Below, one piece after another: positions 1-11,321 of a stretch of 64,000 bases of DNA (its first letter is position 1; the number at the start of each line of letters is the position of its first letter). The stretch is from positions 12,564,501-12,628,500 of the forward strand of contig CM060076.1 of the NCBI GenBank assembly GCA_030533445.1, read 5' to 3'. Position numbers and translations under genes: made by a program. The DNA comes from Cyprinodon diabolis (taxonomy: Eukaryota > Chordata > Actinopteri > Cyprinodontiformes > Cyprinodontidae). The notes under the pieces were generated by a model. The model did no database searches. It was not told the DNA's origin and saw only the letters and a list, made by a program, of their open reading frames with translations.

Positions 1-650
1 AGTTGGCAAGGAGCACTAGCGTGCAGAAGAGGTTGCATCACAAATGGAGCCATAGTGTCATCATTCCTTTTACCAATTTTAAAAGGGGATTTAAATTCCT
101 ATTATTAAATTTATTCTGCTGCTTTTTTTGTTTCCACCTCTCATCTTCAAATAAGGATTGTGTCTGTCTGATTGAATCAGACACTGCTGTCATAACTCAG
201 AACAGAGGACCCAGTATTCAAGGCAAGAACGGCAGTGAGATTATTCAAAAGCTTTTATTTCAAACAAAGATGATTTGAGTAGCAGCGGCTAGAGTGTCTA
301 TATTAAGAGAGAAAAATAGGTGGAAAGACCTGGTGATGATTAATGATAGCAGCTGGAGCAAGTCATAGTGCTAACTTATGCCACATTCAGACCTAAAGCA
401 GCAAAGGCAGCAGGAGCAGTTAGTTTACATGCAAAGTCAATGGTTGACGCCCATCAAGGCGCAGAAAAACCTCCCGCATCGCGTTTTAGGCACCTGAAGC
501 AGTGCGTTGTGAGCATTTGACACACGGGACGTGCTGCAAATGCAGTTGCTGCTGGAGTTGGAAAAATTTTACTTTTGCTTCTTGACGCACCACATCAACC
601 AATCACAGAAGCTGACCTAGGAGCTGACAGGGAGAAAGACACATCGCTTT
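1..650. other. no recognised feature
   Basis: I see no gene or repeat that I can name in this stretch. It is mixed-composition sequence with a few short open frames that lack any recognisable motif. It ends where the (TTCAA)n tail of a reversed LINE copy begins. Confidence 0.5.
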
Positions 651-1305
651 CAATTCAATTCAATTCAGTTTATTTATATAGCGCCAAATTCACAACACAT
701 GTCATCTCAAGGCACTTTACAGTTCAACCAGATCATACAGTCAAATTGATACAAAGTTTTCTATCTAAGGAAAACCAGTTGATTGCATTGACTCATTGAC
801 TCAAATACAATCCCTCACACTAAGCATGCTTGTAGCGACAGTGGAGAGGAAAAACTCCCTTTTAACAGGAAGAAACCTCCAGCAGAACCAGGCTCAGTGT
901 GAGCGGCCATCTGCCGAGGCCGACTGGGGTTCAAGGAGACAGAAGCAGAGATACAAAAAGCAGCTGTAAAAGGCGGCCCCGTCCAGGAAACACACAGCCA
1001 GGCAGACAAGCTCCAAGGCAGCTCCCATGCCAGAGGATGTAGAGAGCACATCCACCCAGCCACGGCCAGAGAAACAGGACCACACTGGAAAACAGGCCGA
1101 TCTCCAACATCTACAAACAAGGGTGTTGATGGAAGCAGCACAGCTGATGTTTCTTTCCTGGATGACGTCACAGCCAAACAGGAACAGACGAGGCAAAGCT
1201 ACTCTGAGGAAAAGCAGAGAGAGCAGAAGGTTAGAGATTGAACAAACAAATTCTGCAGAATAGGAGAACAGAGAGAGAATGAAGCAGAATGATGAAATGG
1301 GGGTC
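651..1305 (-). mobile_element. 5'-truncated L2-type LINE copy (3' UTR only)
   Basis: Read on the minus strand, this segment matches the 3' UTR of the L2 LINE at 35-39.9 kb from about 39,290 to its end, with only scattered differences. It finishes with the same tail: a 'gtgccttgagatgaca' block, a 'tatataaataaact' block and short ATTGA repeats. It contains no reverse transcriptase, so it is a dead, 5'-truncated insertion of the kind left by incomplete target-primed reverse transcription. The high similarity to the 39-kb copy suggests both inserted fairly recently. Short frames inside it are UTR sequence, not genes. Confidence 0.9.
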
Positions 1306-2108
1306 CTTATGATACAGATCACTATGATCACTCCTGTGAAACAGTTTTTAATGCCTAAATTAAATTAAAATGCCTAAATCTGCCAGCAAAACATGTTCAC
1401 TTTTATTATCCTGGTACCTGCGGTTTGGATTACGTACATGAAAACTGCCTTCCAGCCTCCACGGCAAACCACAAAGAGACGACCAGGCCATAGGCTGATG
1501 TTGAATGGGTATCCTACAGACAGCGCACCGCCCATATGTGAGGGTCTGAGCGGCTCCAACAGCGAAATAATATTTGAAGGAGGGACGGTAATCTGGAAAA
1601 ACTGACTGCACAGATTAAGTTTTCAGTTGGACTTTCTCACTGCAAAACATATTAAAACGACTTTTTACCCACTGATCACAGCATATATAGCAGCCATTGT
1701 TACAGGCAAAGAAAGGATAGGTTAGCTCCGCCCAACACGCATCAGACCCTTTTTTCCCACCACACAGCCAGAGCAGCGAAGCTGCTTCGGCGTCATGTCA
1801 GAACTAAACTTGTACAGCATAAAAAATGAAGCAGCACACGCGTTTTTGCTGCTCTTGCTGCTTGCAGGCTTAATGTAGCATCATAAAGTGGGCTCCTTAT
1901 GTGGCTCTGATTTTTGAGGGGGAATTGCACCATAGAGTGGGAGTAATTAGTCCAAAACTAAAACTAAAAGCATGAAAAAATAAGCATGACAAAATAAAGC
2001 TCAATCAGAATATCCCTGTGCCTTATCTTTTGTTTTTTTCTCTTATCCTCTAGCTGTTAGAGAAATGCAGTGTGTAGGAAGATATTTTAGTAATTTGTCA
2101 GCATCATA
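1306..2108. other. no recognised feature
   Basis: Between the L2 tail and the Tc1 element I recognise nothing. The sequence is unique in the window, with AT-rich patches around 1,340-1,375 and 1,960-2,045. Confidence 0.45.
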
Positions 2109-2110
2109 TA

Positions 2111-2312
2111 CAGTGGGGCAAAAAAGTATTTAGTCAGCCACCAATAGTGCAAGTTCTCCCACTTAAAAAGATGAGAGAGGCCGATAATTTTCATCATAGA
2201 TATACCTCAACTATGAGACACAAAATGTAAAAAAAAAAAATCCAGAAAATCACATCGTCTGATTTTTTAAGAATTTATTTGCAAAATATGGTGGAAAATA
2301 AGTATTTGGTCA
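2111..2312 (+). repeat. Tc1 left terminal inverted repeat (IR/DR)
   Basis: About 202 bp that match the reverse complement of the right end with a handful of substitutions. The outer and inner transposase-binding-like direct repeats are both present. The left end also carries a longer A-run than its partner. Confidence 0.93.
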
Positions 2313-2328
2313 ACAACAAAAGTTCATC

Positions 2329-3350
2329 TCAATACTTTGTTATATACCCTTTGTTGGCAATGACAGAGATCAAACGTTTTCTGTAAGTCTTCACAAGGTT
2401 TTCACACACTGTTGCTGGTATTTTGGCCCATTCCTCCATGCAGATCTCCTCTAGAGCAGTGATGTTCTGGGGCTGTCGCTGGGCAACACAGACTTTCAAC
2501 TCCCTCCAATGATTTTCTATGGGGTTGAGATCTGGAGACTGGCTAGGCCACTCCAGGACCATGAAATGCTTCTTATGAAGCCACTCCTTCGTTACCCGGG
2601 CTGTGTGTTTGGGATCATTGTCATGCTGAAAGACCCAGCCACGTTTCATCTTCAATGCCCTTGCTGGTGGAAGGAGGTTTTCACTCAAAATTTGACGATA
2701 CATGGCCCCATTCATTCTTTCCTTCACACGGATCAGTCGTCCTGGTCCCTTAGCAGAAAAACAGCCCCAAAGCATGATGTTTACACCCCCATGCTTCACT
2801 GTAGGTTTGGTGTTCTTTGGATGCAACTCAGCATTCTCTCTCCTCCAAACACGACGAGTAGAGTTTTTACCAAAAAGTTCTATTTTGGTTTCATCTGACC
2901 ATATGATATTCTCCCAGTCATCGTCTGGATCATCCAAATGCTCTCTAGCAAACTTGAGACGGGCCTTGACATGTACTGGCTTAAGCAGGAGGACACATCT
3001 GGCACTGCAGGATTTGAGTCCCTGGCGGCGTAGTGTGTTACTGATGGTAGCCTTTGTTACTTTGGTCCCAGCTTTCTGCAGGTCATTCACTAGGTCCCCC
3101 CGTGTGGTTCTGGGATTTTTACTCACCGTTCTTGTGATCATTTGACCCCACGGGGTGAGATCTTGCGTGGAGCCCCAGATTGAGGAAGATTATCAGTGGT
3201 CTTGTATGTTTTCCATTTTCTAATAATTGATCCCACAGTTGATTTCTTTACACCAAGCTGTTTACCTATTGCAGATTCAGACTTCCCAGCCTGGTGCAGG
3301 TCTATAATTTTGTTTCGGGTGTCCTTTGACAGCTCTCTAGTTTTGGCCAT
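2329..3350 (-). pseudogene. Tc1 transposase, one frameshift
   Basis: This would encode the cut-and-paste transposase of the surrounding element, about 340 residues, the normal family length. The first 70 codons (3350-3141) start with MAKTRELS and hold the first helix-turn-helix. Frame is then lost by one base in an A-run near 3138-3142, where a TGA overlaps the ATG of the second part. The remaining 270 codons (to 2329) hold the second DNA-binding region (PRTTRGDL) and the DD34E catalytic core: first Asp in [13 protein letters not shown], second Asp in [11 protein letters not shown], Glu in [11 protein letters not shown], with 34 residues between the last two. No other stop is present, so one indel is the only visible lesion. 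The copy cannot make transposase but could be moved in trans. Confidence 0.95.
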
Positions 3351-3516
3351 GGTGGAGTTTAGAGTGTGACTGTTTGAGGTTGAGGACAGGTGTCTTTTAT
3401 ACTGATAACGGGTTCAAACAGGTGCCATTAATGAAGGTAACGAGTGGAGGACAGAGGAGCCTCTTACAGAAGAAGTTACAGGTCTGTGAGAGCCAGAAAT
3501 CTTGCTTGTTTGTAAC

Positions 3517-3716
3517 TGACCAAATACTTATTTTCCACCATATTTTGCAAATAAATTCTTAAAAAATCAGACAATGTGATTTTCTGGATTTTTTTTTCTC
3601 ATTTTTTCTCTCATAGTTGAGGTATATCTATGATGAAAATTACCGGCCTCTCTCATCTTTTTAAGTGGGAGAACTTGGACTATTGGTGGCTGACTAAATA
3701 CTTTTTTGCCCCACTG
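3517..3716 (-). repeat. Tc1 right terminal inverted repeat (IR/DR)
   Basis: About 200 bp, the partner of the left repeat. It lies upstream of the transposase and probably also carries its promoter, as in related elements. It ends at a TA dinucleotide that matches the one beside the left end. Confidence 0.93.
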
Positions 3717-3718
3717 TA

Positions 3719-5133
3719 CCTACTGTATGCAGTGGGAACAAATCAAAAGTTCTCTCTTTTCCCAATGGCAGTTCTGGTGCTTCCTATAAACTTACATCGA
3801 AAAAGAATGTGACAGAAATGTTGTGCTATTAATAAAGAGGCTGAAACATACAATATATTTACAGCAGTGTTGCCAGTCAATGTTTTTATCTGAGTTGACT
3901 CTCAAAAAAAAATAATTTTATGTGATTTTCCTCTGAAAAAAAAGCACTTTGACACATCTTTTGAAGTGGTACCAATTAAAATAGAGGGTGGTCAGATGTT
4001 TATATAAAACTGTAAACTAACTACAAAACCAGATTTATGTGTATATCTTTAATAACAGCCATCACAACACACTACACGGCAGACCATGACTCACAAATAA
4101 CAAGATCAATAATTAATCAACTACAAAACTTGCATTGTTGCAGTGATATTTTATGGCAATTTTAGAAAAAAGAAAAATTAACAACCTACTGGTGATCACA
4201 TGCTAACAGAATGCATTGCCCAGTAAGACTTTAGTTAAATTTTGTAATATAATTTCTTCCCATGACTGAACAATGAAAAAAAATATTTTTTTTGTAAATA
4301 CATGCAAAGAAGCAGATGCTTAATTAGCAATTCATTATCAAAAAAAGTAAAACTTTATTCCATTTAGGCCGAACAATTGTCCTTTATTATAATGATCCTG
4401 CAGAGAAAAAAAAAGTCTAACACACTGGCAGCAAGCCACTGATTGATGAGTTGTAAAGGTGCTTTGAGCCAAAGTCAGGCTGAGCAGAGGGCAGACGGTA
4501 GCGTGACTTGTCTGTACCTGTCTGAATAGACTGTGATATTTATAAAGTGATGAAATCTTCTGTGGTGGGACTAAAAAGCGCTGCTCCCTGACTATTACCA
4601 ACTCTAATTTGTTTTCCCACCAGTGCCTTCATTTATATGGCCTTTTTTGTTGGTTTCACACTCTAGTAGATGGTAGAGAGGCTTGACAGTATCTCCATGT
4701 AATTATCCCTATTATAAAACCCAAAGGATTTTTGAGGACTGCACCAAACCTTCATTTTTTTGTGTTACAAGTGCACATGTGGTAACCTTGATATCACAGC
4801 TGTTAGGGACACTCCCCTGCTCAGGTATGTATGTAGATTTAGAGAAATTTACATATAATTAAAGACATTGATATTGCCCAATGAATTTGAAAACACTAAG
4901 CATCATCCATAAATTTAGTTTCCACAGGAAAAAAATATCCAAAAGGATCTTAATCCTATCTGGCCTAAAGCAGGAAAGGTTCTGTCTTTTTAAATGTTAG
5001 TGAGTCAGAATATTTTCTTTTTATACAGTCTATGTAACAGTGTTTATACAGGAATGAGTTACTCTAATTAAATGCTTTTTAATGCTCTTTTAATGCTCTT
5101 AGAAATAATTTTCAACAAGTACCCATGACTCTC
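3719..5133. other. no recognised feature
   Basis: About 1.4 kb of AT-rich sequence with no element or exon that I recognise. It leads into a TA-rich tract just before the next LINE. Confidence 0.45.
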
Positions 5134-5160
5134 ATATATATTATATATATATATAAAAAA
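5134..5160. repeat. (TA)n tract at the LINE 3' edge
   Basis: A short run of TA dinucleotides followed by an A/T homopolymer. It abuts the 3' end of the minus-strand Dong/R4/Rex6-type LINE. A second TA tract abuts the 5' edge of the same element at 7907-7921. Confidence 0.85.
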
Positions 5161-7906
5161 ACTGAAAAAAAACTGTTTTCTCACCCCTCGTGAGGTGGTA
5201 TGTGTCATCCTCAAGCTCGGGTCCTCTACCAGAGGCCTGGGAGTTTGAGGGTTCTGCGCAGTATCTTAGCTGTTCCTAGGACTGCGCTCTTCTGGACAGA
5301 GACCTCTGATGTTTTACCTGGAATCTGCTGTAGCCACTCTCCCAGTTTGGGGGTCACAGCCCCCAGTGCTCCAATTACCACTGGCACCACTGCTGCTCTT
5401 AATTTCCACATCTTTTCTAGCTCCTCTTTCAGCCCTTGGTATTTCTCAAGCTTCTCGTGTTCTTTCTTCTTGATGTTGCTGTCGCTTGGGATTGCCACAT
5501 CTATCACTACTGCCTTCTTCTGCTGTTTGTCGATCGACACGATGTCTGATTGGTTAGCCATCACCTGTTTATCAGTCTGGATCTTGAAGTCCCATAGGAT
5601 CTTAGCTCGGTCATTCTCAACTACCTTAGGAGGTGTCTTCCATTTTGACCTTGGGACTTCCAGCCCATACTCATGGCAGATGTTCCTGTACACTGTGACA
5701 GCTACCTGGTTGTGGCGTTCCATGTATGCACTTCCTGCCTGCATTTTACACCCTGCTGTTATGTGCTGTATTGTTTCAGAGGCATCTTTGCACAGTCTGC
5801 ATCGGGGGTCCTGCCTGGTGTGGTAGACCCTGGCCTCTATTGATCTTGTACTGAGTGCCTGTTCTTGTGCTGCCATGATTAGTGCCTCTGTGCTGTCCTT
5901 CAGTCCAGCCTTTCCCAGCCACTGGTAGGATTTTTTGATATCAGCCACTCCTTCTATTTGTCTGTGGTATATGCCATGCAGTGGCTTGTCCCTCCATGAT
6001 GGTTCTCCTTCCTCTTTCTTGTCCTCGCTTTCGGTTGTCTCCTGCCTGAGGTATTCACCAAGCCATTTGTCTTTGGGGGCCATCTTTCTGATGTACTCCT
6101 GGGTCTTAGTTGTTTCATCCTGGATAGTGGTCTTGACACTCACTAGCCCTCGGCCTCCCTCGCTACGCTTGGTATACAGTCTCAGGGTGCTGGATTTGGG
6201 GTGGAACCCTCCATGCATTGTGAGGAGCTTTCTTGTCTTAATGTCAGTGGCCTCTATCTCCTCCTTTGGCCAGTTTATTATACCAGCGGGGTATCTGATG
6301 ACTGGTAGGGCATATGTGTTGATGGCTTGGATCTTGTTTTTCCCATTCAGCTGACTTTTCAGGACATGCCTTACTCTTTGTAGGTATTTAGCTGTGGCAG
6401 TCTTTCTTGCCATCTCCTCGTGGTTTCCGTTAGCCTGTGGCACCCCAAGGTATTTGTAGCTGTCCTGCACATCTGTAATGTGGCCTTCTGGTAGTTCAAC
6501 CCCCTCAGTTCTGATCATCTTCCCTCTCTTTGAGACCATGCGACCGCACTTGTCCAGTCCGAATGACATCCCAATGTCCTTGCTGTAGATCCTGGTAGTG
6601 TGGATCAGTGAGTCGATGTCTAGCTCACTCCTGGCATACAGCTTGATGTCATCCATGTAGAGGAGGTGACTGATGATTGTTCCGCTTCGGAATTGGTATC
6701 CGTAGCCAGTCTTTGTGATGATCTGGCTGAGGGGGTTCAGGCCTATGCAGAACAGCAGCGGGGATAGTGCATCACCCTGGTATATGTCGCACTTGATGGT
6801 GACTTGTGCTATTGGCTTTGCATTGGCTTCCAGACTTGTTTTCCACAGCTTCATTGAGTTCTTGATGAAGGCTATTAGAGTCCTGTTGATCTTGTACATT
6901 TCCAAGCATTCCAGTATCCATGTATGTGGCATTGAGTCATAGGCTTTCTTATAGTCAATCCAGGCAGTGCACAGATTTGTCTGCCTGGTCTTACAGTCTC
7001 GAGTGACTGCTCTATCCACTAGTAGCTGGTGCTTGGCTCCTCTGGTGTTACTGCCTATTCCCTTCTGGGAAGGGTGCATGTATTGAGCCATGTGCCTATT
7101 CATCTTAGCCAATATGATGCCTGACAGGAGCTTCCATGTTGTACATAGGCAAGTTATTGGCTGGTAGTTGGATGGGGTTGTTCCCTTCTGGGGATCCTTC
7201 ATGATCAGGATTGTCCTTCCTTGGGTTAACCATTCTGGGTGGGTCCCATCCATCAGCAGTTGGTTCATTTGTGCTGCGAGGCATGCATGAAGTGCGGTTA
7301 GTTTTTTCAGCCAGTAGGTGTGGATCATGTCAGGGCCTGGTGCTGTCCAGCTCTTCATACCTGCCGCTCTTTCTTGGACATCTGCTGTTGTAATGGTACT
7401 GGTTCTTGTTCTGGGAGATTGCTGTGATCTGTTCTAAGATCTTCTAGCCACTGAGCATTGGTGTTGTGGGATGCCTCCTTCTCCCATATGTTTCTCCAGT
7501 ACTGTTCAGTGTCAGCCCTGGGTGGATCTGATCTTGAATTACCCTGCCACTGTGAGTACACTTTGGATGGGTTGGTGGAGAACACCTGGTTTATTCTCCT
7601 GGCTTCTGCTTCTCCCTTGTATCTCTTTAGGCGGGTGGCCAGGGCGGCGAGTCTTTGTTTGGCAGTTTCTAGAGCCTCAGGAATGGACAGCTTGTTGTAC
7701 TTAGGTAACCTTTTCCCTACACCTTTCTGCAGGTCTGAGAGCTGACTAACCTGTCTCGTGTTGCCTTGATCTTGGGTTCCAGCCTTCTCCTCCATGGGGG
7801 CTCTGCTTTGTGGCCTGTGGTGTTTATCTTATAGCCAAGCATCTCTAGGATCACTGTAGCTGTGGCGTAGGTCAGCTCGTTGGTCTCAGTTATGTCTTTA
7901 GTAGGG
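5161..7906 (-). mobile_element. Dong/R4/Rex6-clade LINE, 5'-truncated
   Basis: A non-LTR retrotransposon on the minus strand. The coding part reads reverse transcriptase, then a Cys/His finger, then a restriction-like endonuclease near the C terminus; this order separates the R2/R4/Dong/Rex6 group from LINEs with an N-terminal apurinic endonuclease. The 3' UTR is only about 60 bp. Both flanks are TA repeats, consistent with insertion into a microsatellite; Dong is known to prefer TAA repeats, so the parallel is an inference. The 5' end is cut at the second TA tract and lacks the N-terminal DNA-binding region expected of full-length members. Two frameshifts make it inactive. Confidence 0.92.
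5226..7906 (-). pseudogene. Dong/R4/Rex6-type LINE polyprotein (RT + REL endonuclease), frameshifted
   Basis: The protein would nick target DNA and reverse-transcribe the element RNA there. The longest intact piece is 710 codons (7358-5226). Within it: fingers region APGPDMIHTYWLKKL at the start; RT motif A around WIDYKKAYDS (residues 133-142); DIYQGDALSP (191-200); catalytic YMDD (234-237); a C-x2-C-x8-H-x4-C finger (C520, C523, H532, C537); and a restriction-like endonuclease segment (residues 603-624) where the usual Pro before the first Asp is Ser (QSDIV) and the second acid is in VVIDVAIP. Upstream, the frame shifts near 7,400 and again near 7,750, so the N-terminal third is spread over two other frames (7355-7795 and 7717-7906). 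There is no Met-initiated full frame. Confidence 0.93.
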
Positions 7907-7921
7907 ATATATATATATATA
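7907..7921. repeat. (TA)n tract at the LINE 5' edge
   Basis: A TA run that marks the 5' truncation point of the LINE, followed by 'cataaatacatacatag'. With the tract at 5134-5160 it suggests that the LINE landed inside one TA microsatellite. Confidence 0.8.
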
Positions 7922-7945
7922 CATAAATACATACATAGATATGTA

Positions 7946-8041
7946 TCAAAATCCTTCGTCACCTTTACCGTCGACAGGCTGCAGCCATTTCCTGAATTCC
8001 TCGTTTTCCAGCCATTTTTGTTGAAATGTGCTTTTTCCCAT
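7946..8041 (-). pseudogene. N-terminal stub of a probable hAT-like gene
   Basis: On the minus strand an ATG at 8041 opens a 31-codon frame. It contains the run KWLENEEFRKWLQPVDG and then a TGA at 7946-7948, at the edge of the TA-repeat region. From memory, a start of the form 'KWL..EFRKWLQPV' followed by a Cys-rich finger is typical of fish hAT/ZNF862-like genes; here the frame breaks where the first Cys would be expected. The 5' flank (8042-8320) is AT-rich. This is a remnant, not a functional gene. Family assignment rests on pattern memory, so confidence is moderate. Confidence 0.5.
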
Positions 8042-8320
8042 TCTTTAGCTTTTTCTCCGCCTCAAGCTTCTTTTCCGAATATACGGTTTTAAGATCAACC
8101 AGAAGCAGTTCCGCACAAACACCTGGAATCGGTTATATCTGATATAACATATCTGGCGAAATTGTTTTCATAAACGTTTTTCTTTTTTTAAATAAAGCAT
8201 TTTAAATGCCACGATAATCACATTTAATGACTTTTAATGCCAATTAAGGCCTTAATTAAAATTAAAATTAATTAAAAATATGAGTTTTAATGATTTTTAA
8301 TGAGCCTCTGAAACCCTGTG
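7946..8320 (-). mobile_element. possible 5' fragment of a hAT-like transposon
   Basis: The minus-strand sequence begins near 8320 with CACAGGGTTTCAGAGGCTC, runs through an AT-rich leader with repeated TTAAT/ATTAA motifs, and reaches the ATG of the stub at 8041. The start resembles a hAT terminal sequence. The other end is missing, so no target duplication can be tested. Confidence 0.4.
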
Positions 8321-10322
8321 TAATGTATCTACTTTCACCTTTATTTAAACTTACCATACCATGTTAATTTAAGTAGCACTTACAACAAATAGTTGACCGA
8401 AGTGCCTAATCACAAGGGAAACATCACCAAATAAAAAGCAATAAAATAAATAGTAAAAAAAAAATCCAAAGATTAAAAGCATGTTTTCAAACAAGATGTA
8501 AAAACATATGTTTAGAGAGTTTGTTTAATGGGCAGATTGAGCAGTTTAAGATCACCTAAAGATGTGGATATAGGGATGTAACAGGATGGACAGATATGCT
8601 TGTTATAGGCTGAAATAGGTACACTTTCTTCTTTCTAAAATGTCTTTCCAAACAGATTGGGTTAGTGTGAGTAATATGTCTTTGGTGTCATCTTACACGT
8701 TTGTTTACCTGAAGGAAAACAAAGATGAGCATACATTTTAAGATACCAATAACAGACTTTCAATTTTATTCAATTTTATTTTGAAGTAAAACCGTTCATG
8801 CTCAGATATGTGACTGACTTTGCTATTAAGAGCAGGTACACTGCAGTTAAGTGAGGGAAAAAATAAGGCCTATAAAGAAATTAGCAGATTAGAACAGAAA
8901 ATGATTTAAAAGTACATTAAAACTATTGACTTGGATTGTGAATCTCTAACTAGCATCCTTCTTTTGCTTTTCTAGAGTTAGGGATAATTGTTTTAATGCT
9001 ACTGAATCTAATTACATTTTTAATGAATAGGGTGTTCTATGGGAGTTATTTTTAAATTGGAATGCTCTTGAGATGCTTTTAAGTTGATCTTCTGATCTAT
9101 CCGACTCACAAATTAGCAAATTAAATTAGCACAGACAGAAAGTCCTTTTCTACAAATCCTACCTGCTTATAAATCCATATTATTGATTTGCTCCATTATC
9201 CTGTGAATTTTCTAGGCTGCCTCTTTAAGTTAACAGTTTTTGATTGAGACATAACATAAATTAATGTCCAGAAGTCATGTTTTAATGATTTTATTTTACA
9301 TGCAGCTTATACTTCCACATATTCATGGACAGAATAAAAAATGTCTCTCTAATAGTTTTTCTCGGTCTTGAAGTCACACTTTTTAAATAACTTTGGAACT
9401 TAAAAACTCATTGCAACAAGTTCTGCATAAATGTTCAAAACGAGGCTTATCAACTCAGTTAAAGTTTAATTTGAGGTTATGAAATCAGTTAACTTGCATG
9501 CATAAGCCACAACATCATCAAATATGTACTTGTTTTTTCATAATGTTTTACTTATGCTGCAAATCAAATAAGGGAACCAGATGCTGAAAAATGTTGCTTG
9601 CAGGCTTACAGAACCATTGATTCAGTAAAAATATTAACCTTGCATTAGTAATAGACAGGATGGTAAATGATAGAGCCACAGTCTTTGGTTATGTTTTAGA
9701 CAATTAAACTGCAACCAAAATGCAAGATAATATTTGAAGGACAGACATTTTAGACTACGCTTCCCTGTAACATTGAGACAAAAACAATAAGCTTGCTGGG
9801 ATGTAAGGTTTAAAAAATAAATAAAAACAACCATGGAGGATAGCAATAATACTTATTGGAAAGAAAATGTAGAGTATACATTTAACCTGTCTAGTTACCG
9901 CAGAAAAGCTGAGAACCAGAGTAGTAGTGCGTGGACATGGGACAAAGCTAGGATGTTCTTTTAAAACACTGATTTAAATCTATGACTTCTCTGTTCAGAA
10001 GCAGAGCAAAGGCAGGCATTTCTGTCAGTATCTTTAAGAGGAGAGATGTACAAGACTTTCTTACGCAACTGCAGACATTCTTGATCCTGAAAGTAAAAAT
10101 GAAGAAAAACTATGTTGAAAAAAGACACGGAATATCTAAAACAGGTTGTTGCAATAAGCAATCCCCCATTCATATTGGGTTTCACATGTTAAGTCCCCAT
10201 GCATTATGGATACATAAGCTTTAGCCGTAATGAATAAAAAAACAATATGCAGATATTTGTGTGCATCAAATATAGTATGTTAAATTAAGGTTAAAAAAAT
10301 GCAAGTATGCCTTTTCTTTTAG
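8321..10322. other. no recognised feature
   Basis: Two kilobases of AT-rich, apparently unique sequence. I found no exon, no known repeat end and no structured RNA. Confidence 0.45.
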
Positions 10323-10779
10323 TGTTATGGTTCTCCCGTTTTGACTTCTTTTTTACTTTCTTTTTAAGTTTTCAGTTATTTATGTCATTCTGGTTTTTTG
10401 GTCATTGGTTAATTTTCCATTTTGTGTCATTTTAGTTATTTTCTAATTATATTAAAGCAGTGTTTTTTTGTGTGTTGCTCTCTGTTTCCCCCTCGTACTA
10501 GTCTCCTTTCTCCTAGTTCCCAGTTGCTTCTATGCACACCTGCTCCATATCAGCTGATTACCCCAGTCTTTGTTCTGTCTCCCATATATACACCTCCTCT
10601 GCAGTTCCTTAGTTCTAGTTTCTCATTGTTACTTTGTTCCTCATGTGTGGTTTCCCAGGATGTATCCTGGTTTTTGGTTTTGTTCTTGGATTTTGTTTCT
10701 TTTGCCCTTTTTGATTAAATCAGCAAATATTCATCTTGGCCTCCTTCTACTCTGTGTTTGGGTCCACAACCACATCCAA
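10323..10779 (+). repeat. solo-LTR-like repeat, related to the unit at 43.4 kb
   Basis: It resembles the reverse complement of the well-bounded 509-bp LTR at 43,425-43,933: a T-rich first third, a 'cacctgctcc.tatcagct' block, a TATA-like 'cccatatatacacctcc', a 'gatgtatcc.tggtttttggt' block, a 'gattaaatcagcaa' polyadenylation-like block and an end near 'ccacaaccacatccaaca'. The first hundred bases align poorly and no clean target duplication was found, so the edges are approximate. It contains no coding sequence. Confidence 0.55.
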
Positions 10780-11316
10780 CAGCTTTGACTTTAAGTTGTT
10801 TATTAGACAGAAAGCTTCAGAGAAAAGTTTGTCTATGTGGTGGCCTGTTTTTACAAAAGTCTTAATAGTTTGGGCCTGAACTTGAAAGATTCCAAAAGAG
10901 AGTTGACAGCTTGCAGTTTTTTTTCTTTAAGATTTTTTTTTTATTTTTGCAGTAAGTAGGCGTGTTATGGGCCATCCCCAAAAATTCCTGCCAAATATTA
11001 AGGATGTGCAATCCGATTTGGTTATTAATAGTGCAGCTGAAGCAGGTAGCCTCTCTTTAAGTGCTAAAATGACAGGAACTGAAGTTCAGATTAAATATAA
11101 CAAATATAAAATAAGGCATGAAAAAAGTTGTTTTTGTTTGCTAATTGACATAAAAACAGATTATGCTCTAAATGTTGAGATTTAGCTCTAACAGCTCCTC
11201 CCAACAGCACCTTGACAATATACGTTGCAAAACAAGGTAGAGATAAAATAATTTAATGAAACATAGCCGTGTTCTTTGCACAGTTATGTTTTATCTAAGT
11301 AAGGAAAAAAAATAAA
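10780..11316. other. no recognised feature
   Basis: Unremarkable AT-rich sequence between two LTR-like units. Confidence 0.45.
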
Positions 11317-11321
11317 GGAAA

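Larger units (their letters stand above)
2111..3716 (-). mobile_element. Tc1/mariner DNA transposon, near full length
   Basis: The element is 1,606 bp and is bounded by TA on both sides (2109-2110 and 3717-3718), the target duplication expected of Tc1/mariner. Its ends are inverted repeats of about 200 bp starting CAGTGGGGCAAAAAAG. Each end carries two related direct repeats, an outer one around 'agtatttagtcagcc' and an inner one around 'agtatttggtca', which is the IR/DR layout known from Sleeping Beauty-like Tc1 elements. The transposase is on the minus strand and broken by one frameshift. The two ends still agree almost base for base, so the copy is young. Fish Tc1 families are known to move horizontally; whether this one did cannot be judged here. 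Confidence 0.97.

Noticed and set aside
1360..1611. Overlapping 60-80 codon frames on both strands
   Set aside because: No motif, no matching element, and similar length in both orientations, so chance is the best explanation.
5200..7393. Plus-strand open frames across the Dong/R4/Rex6-type LINE
   Set aside because: They are antisense shadows of the LINE polyprotein.
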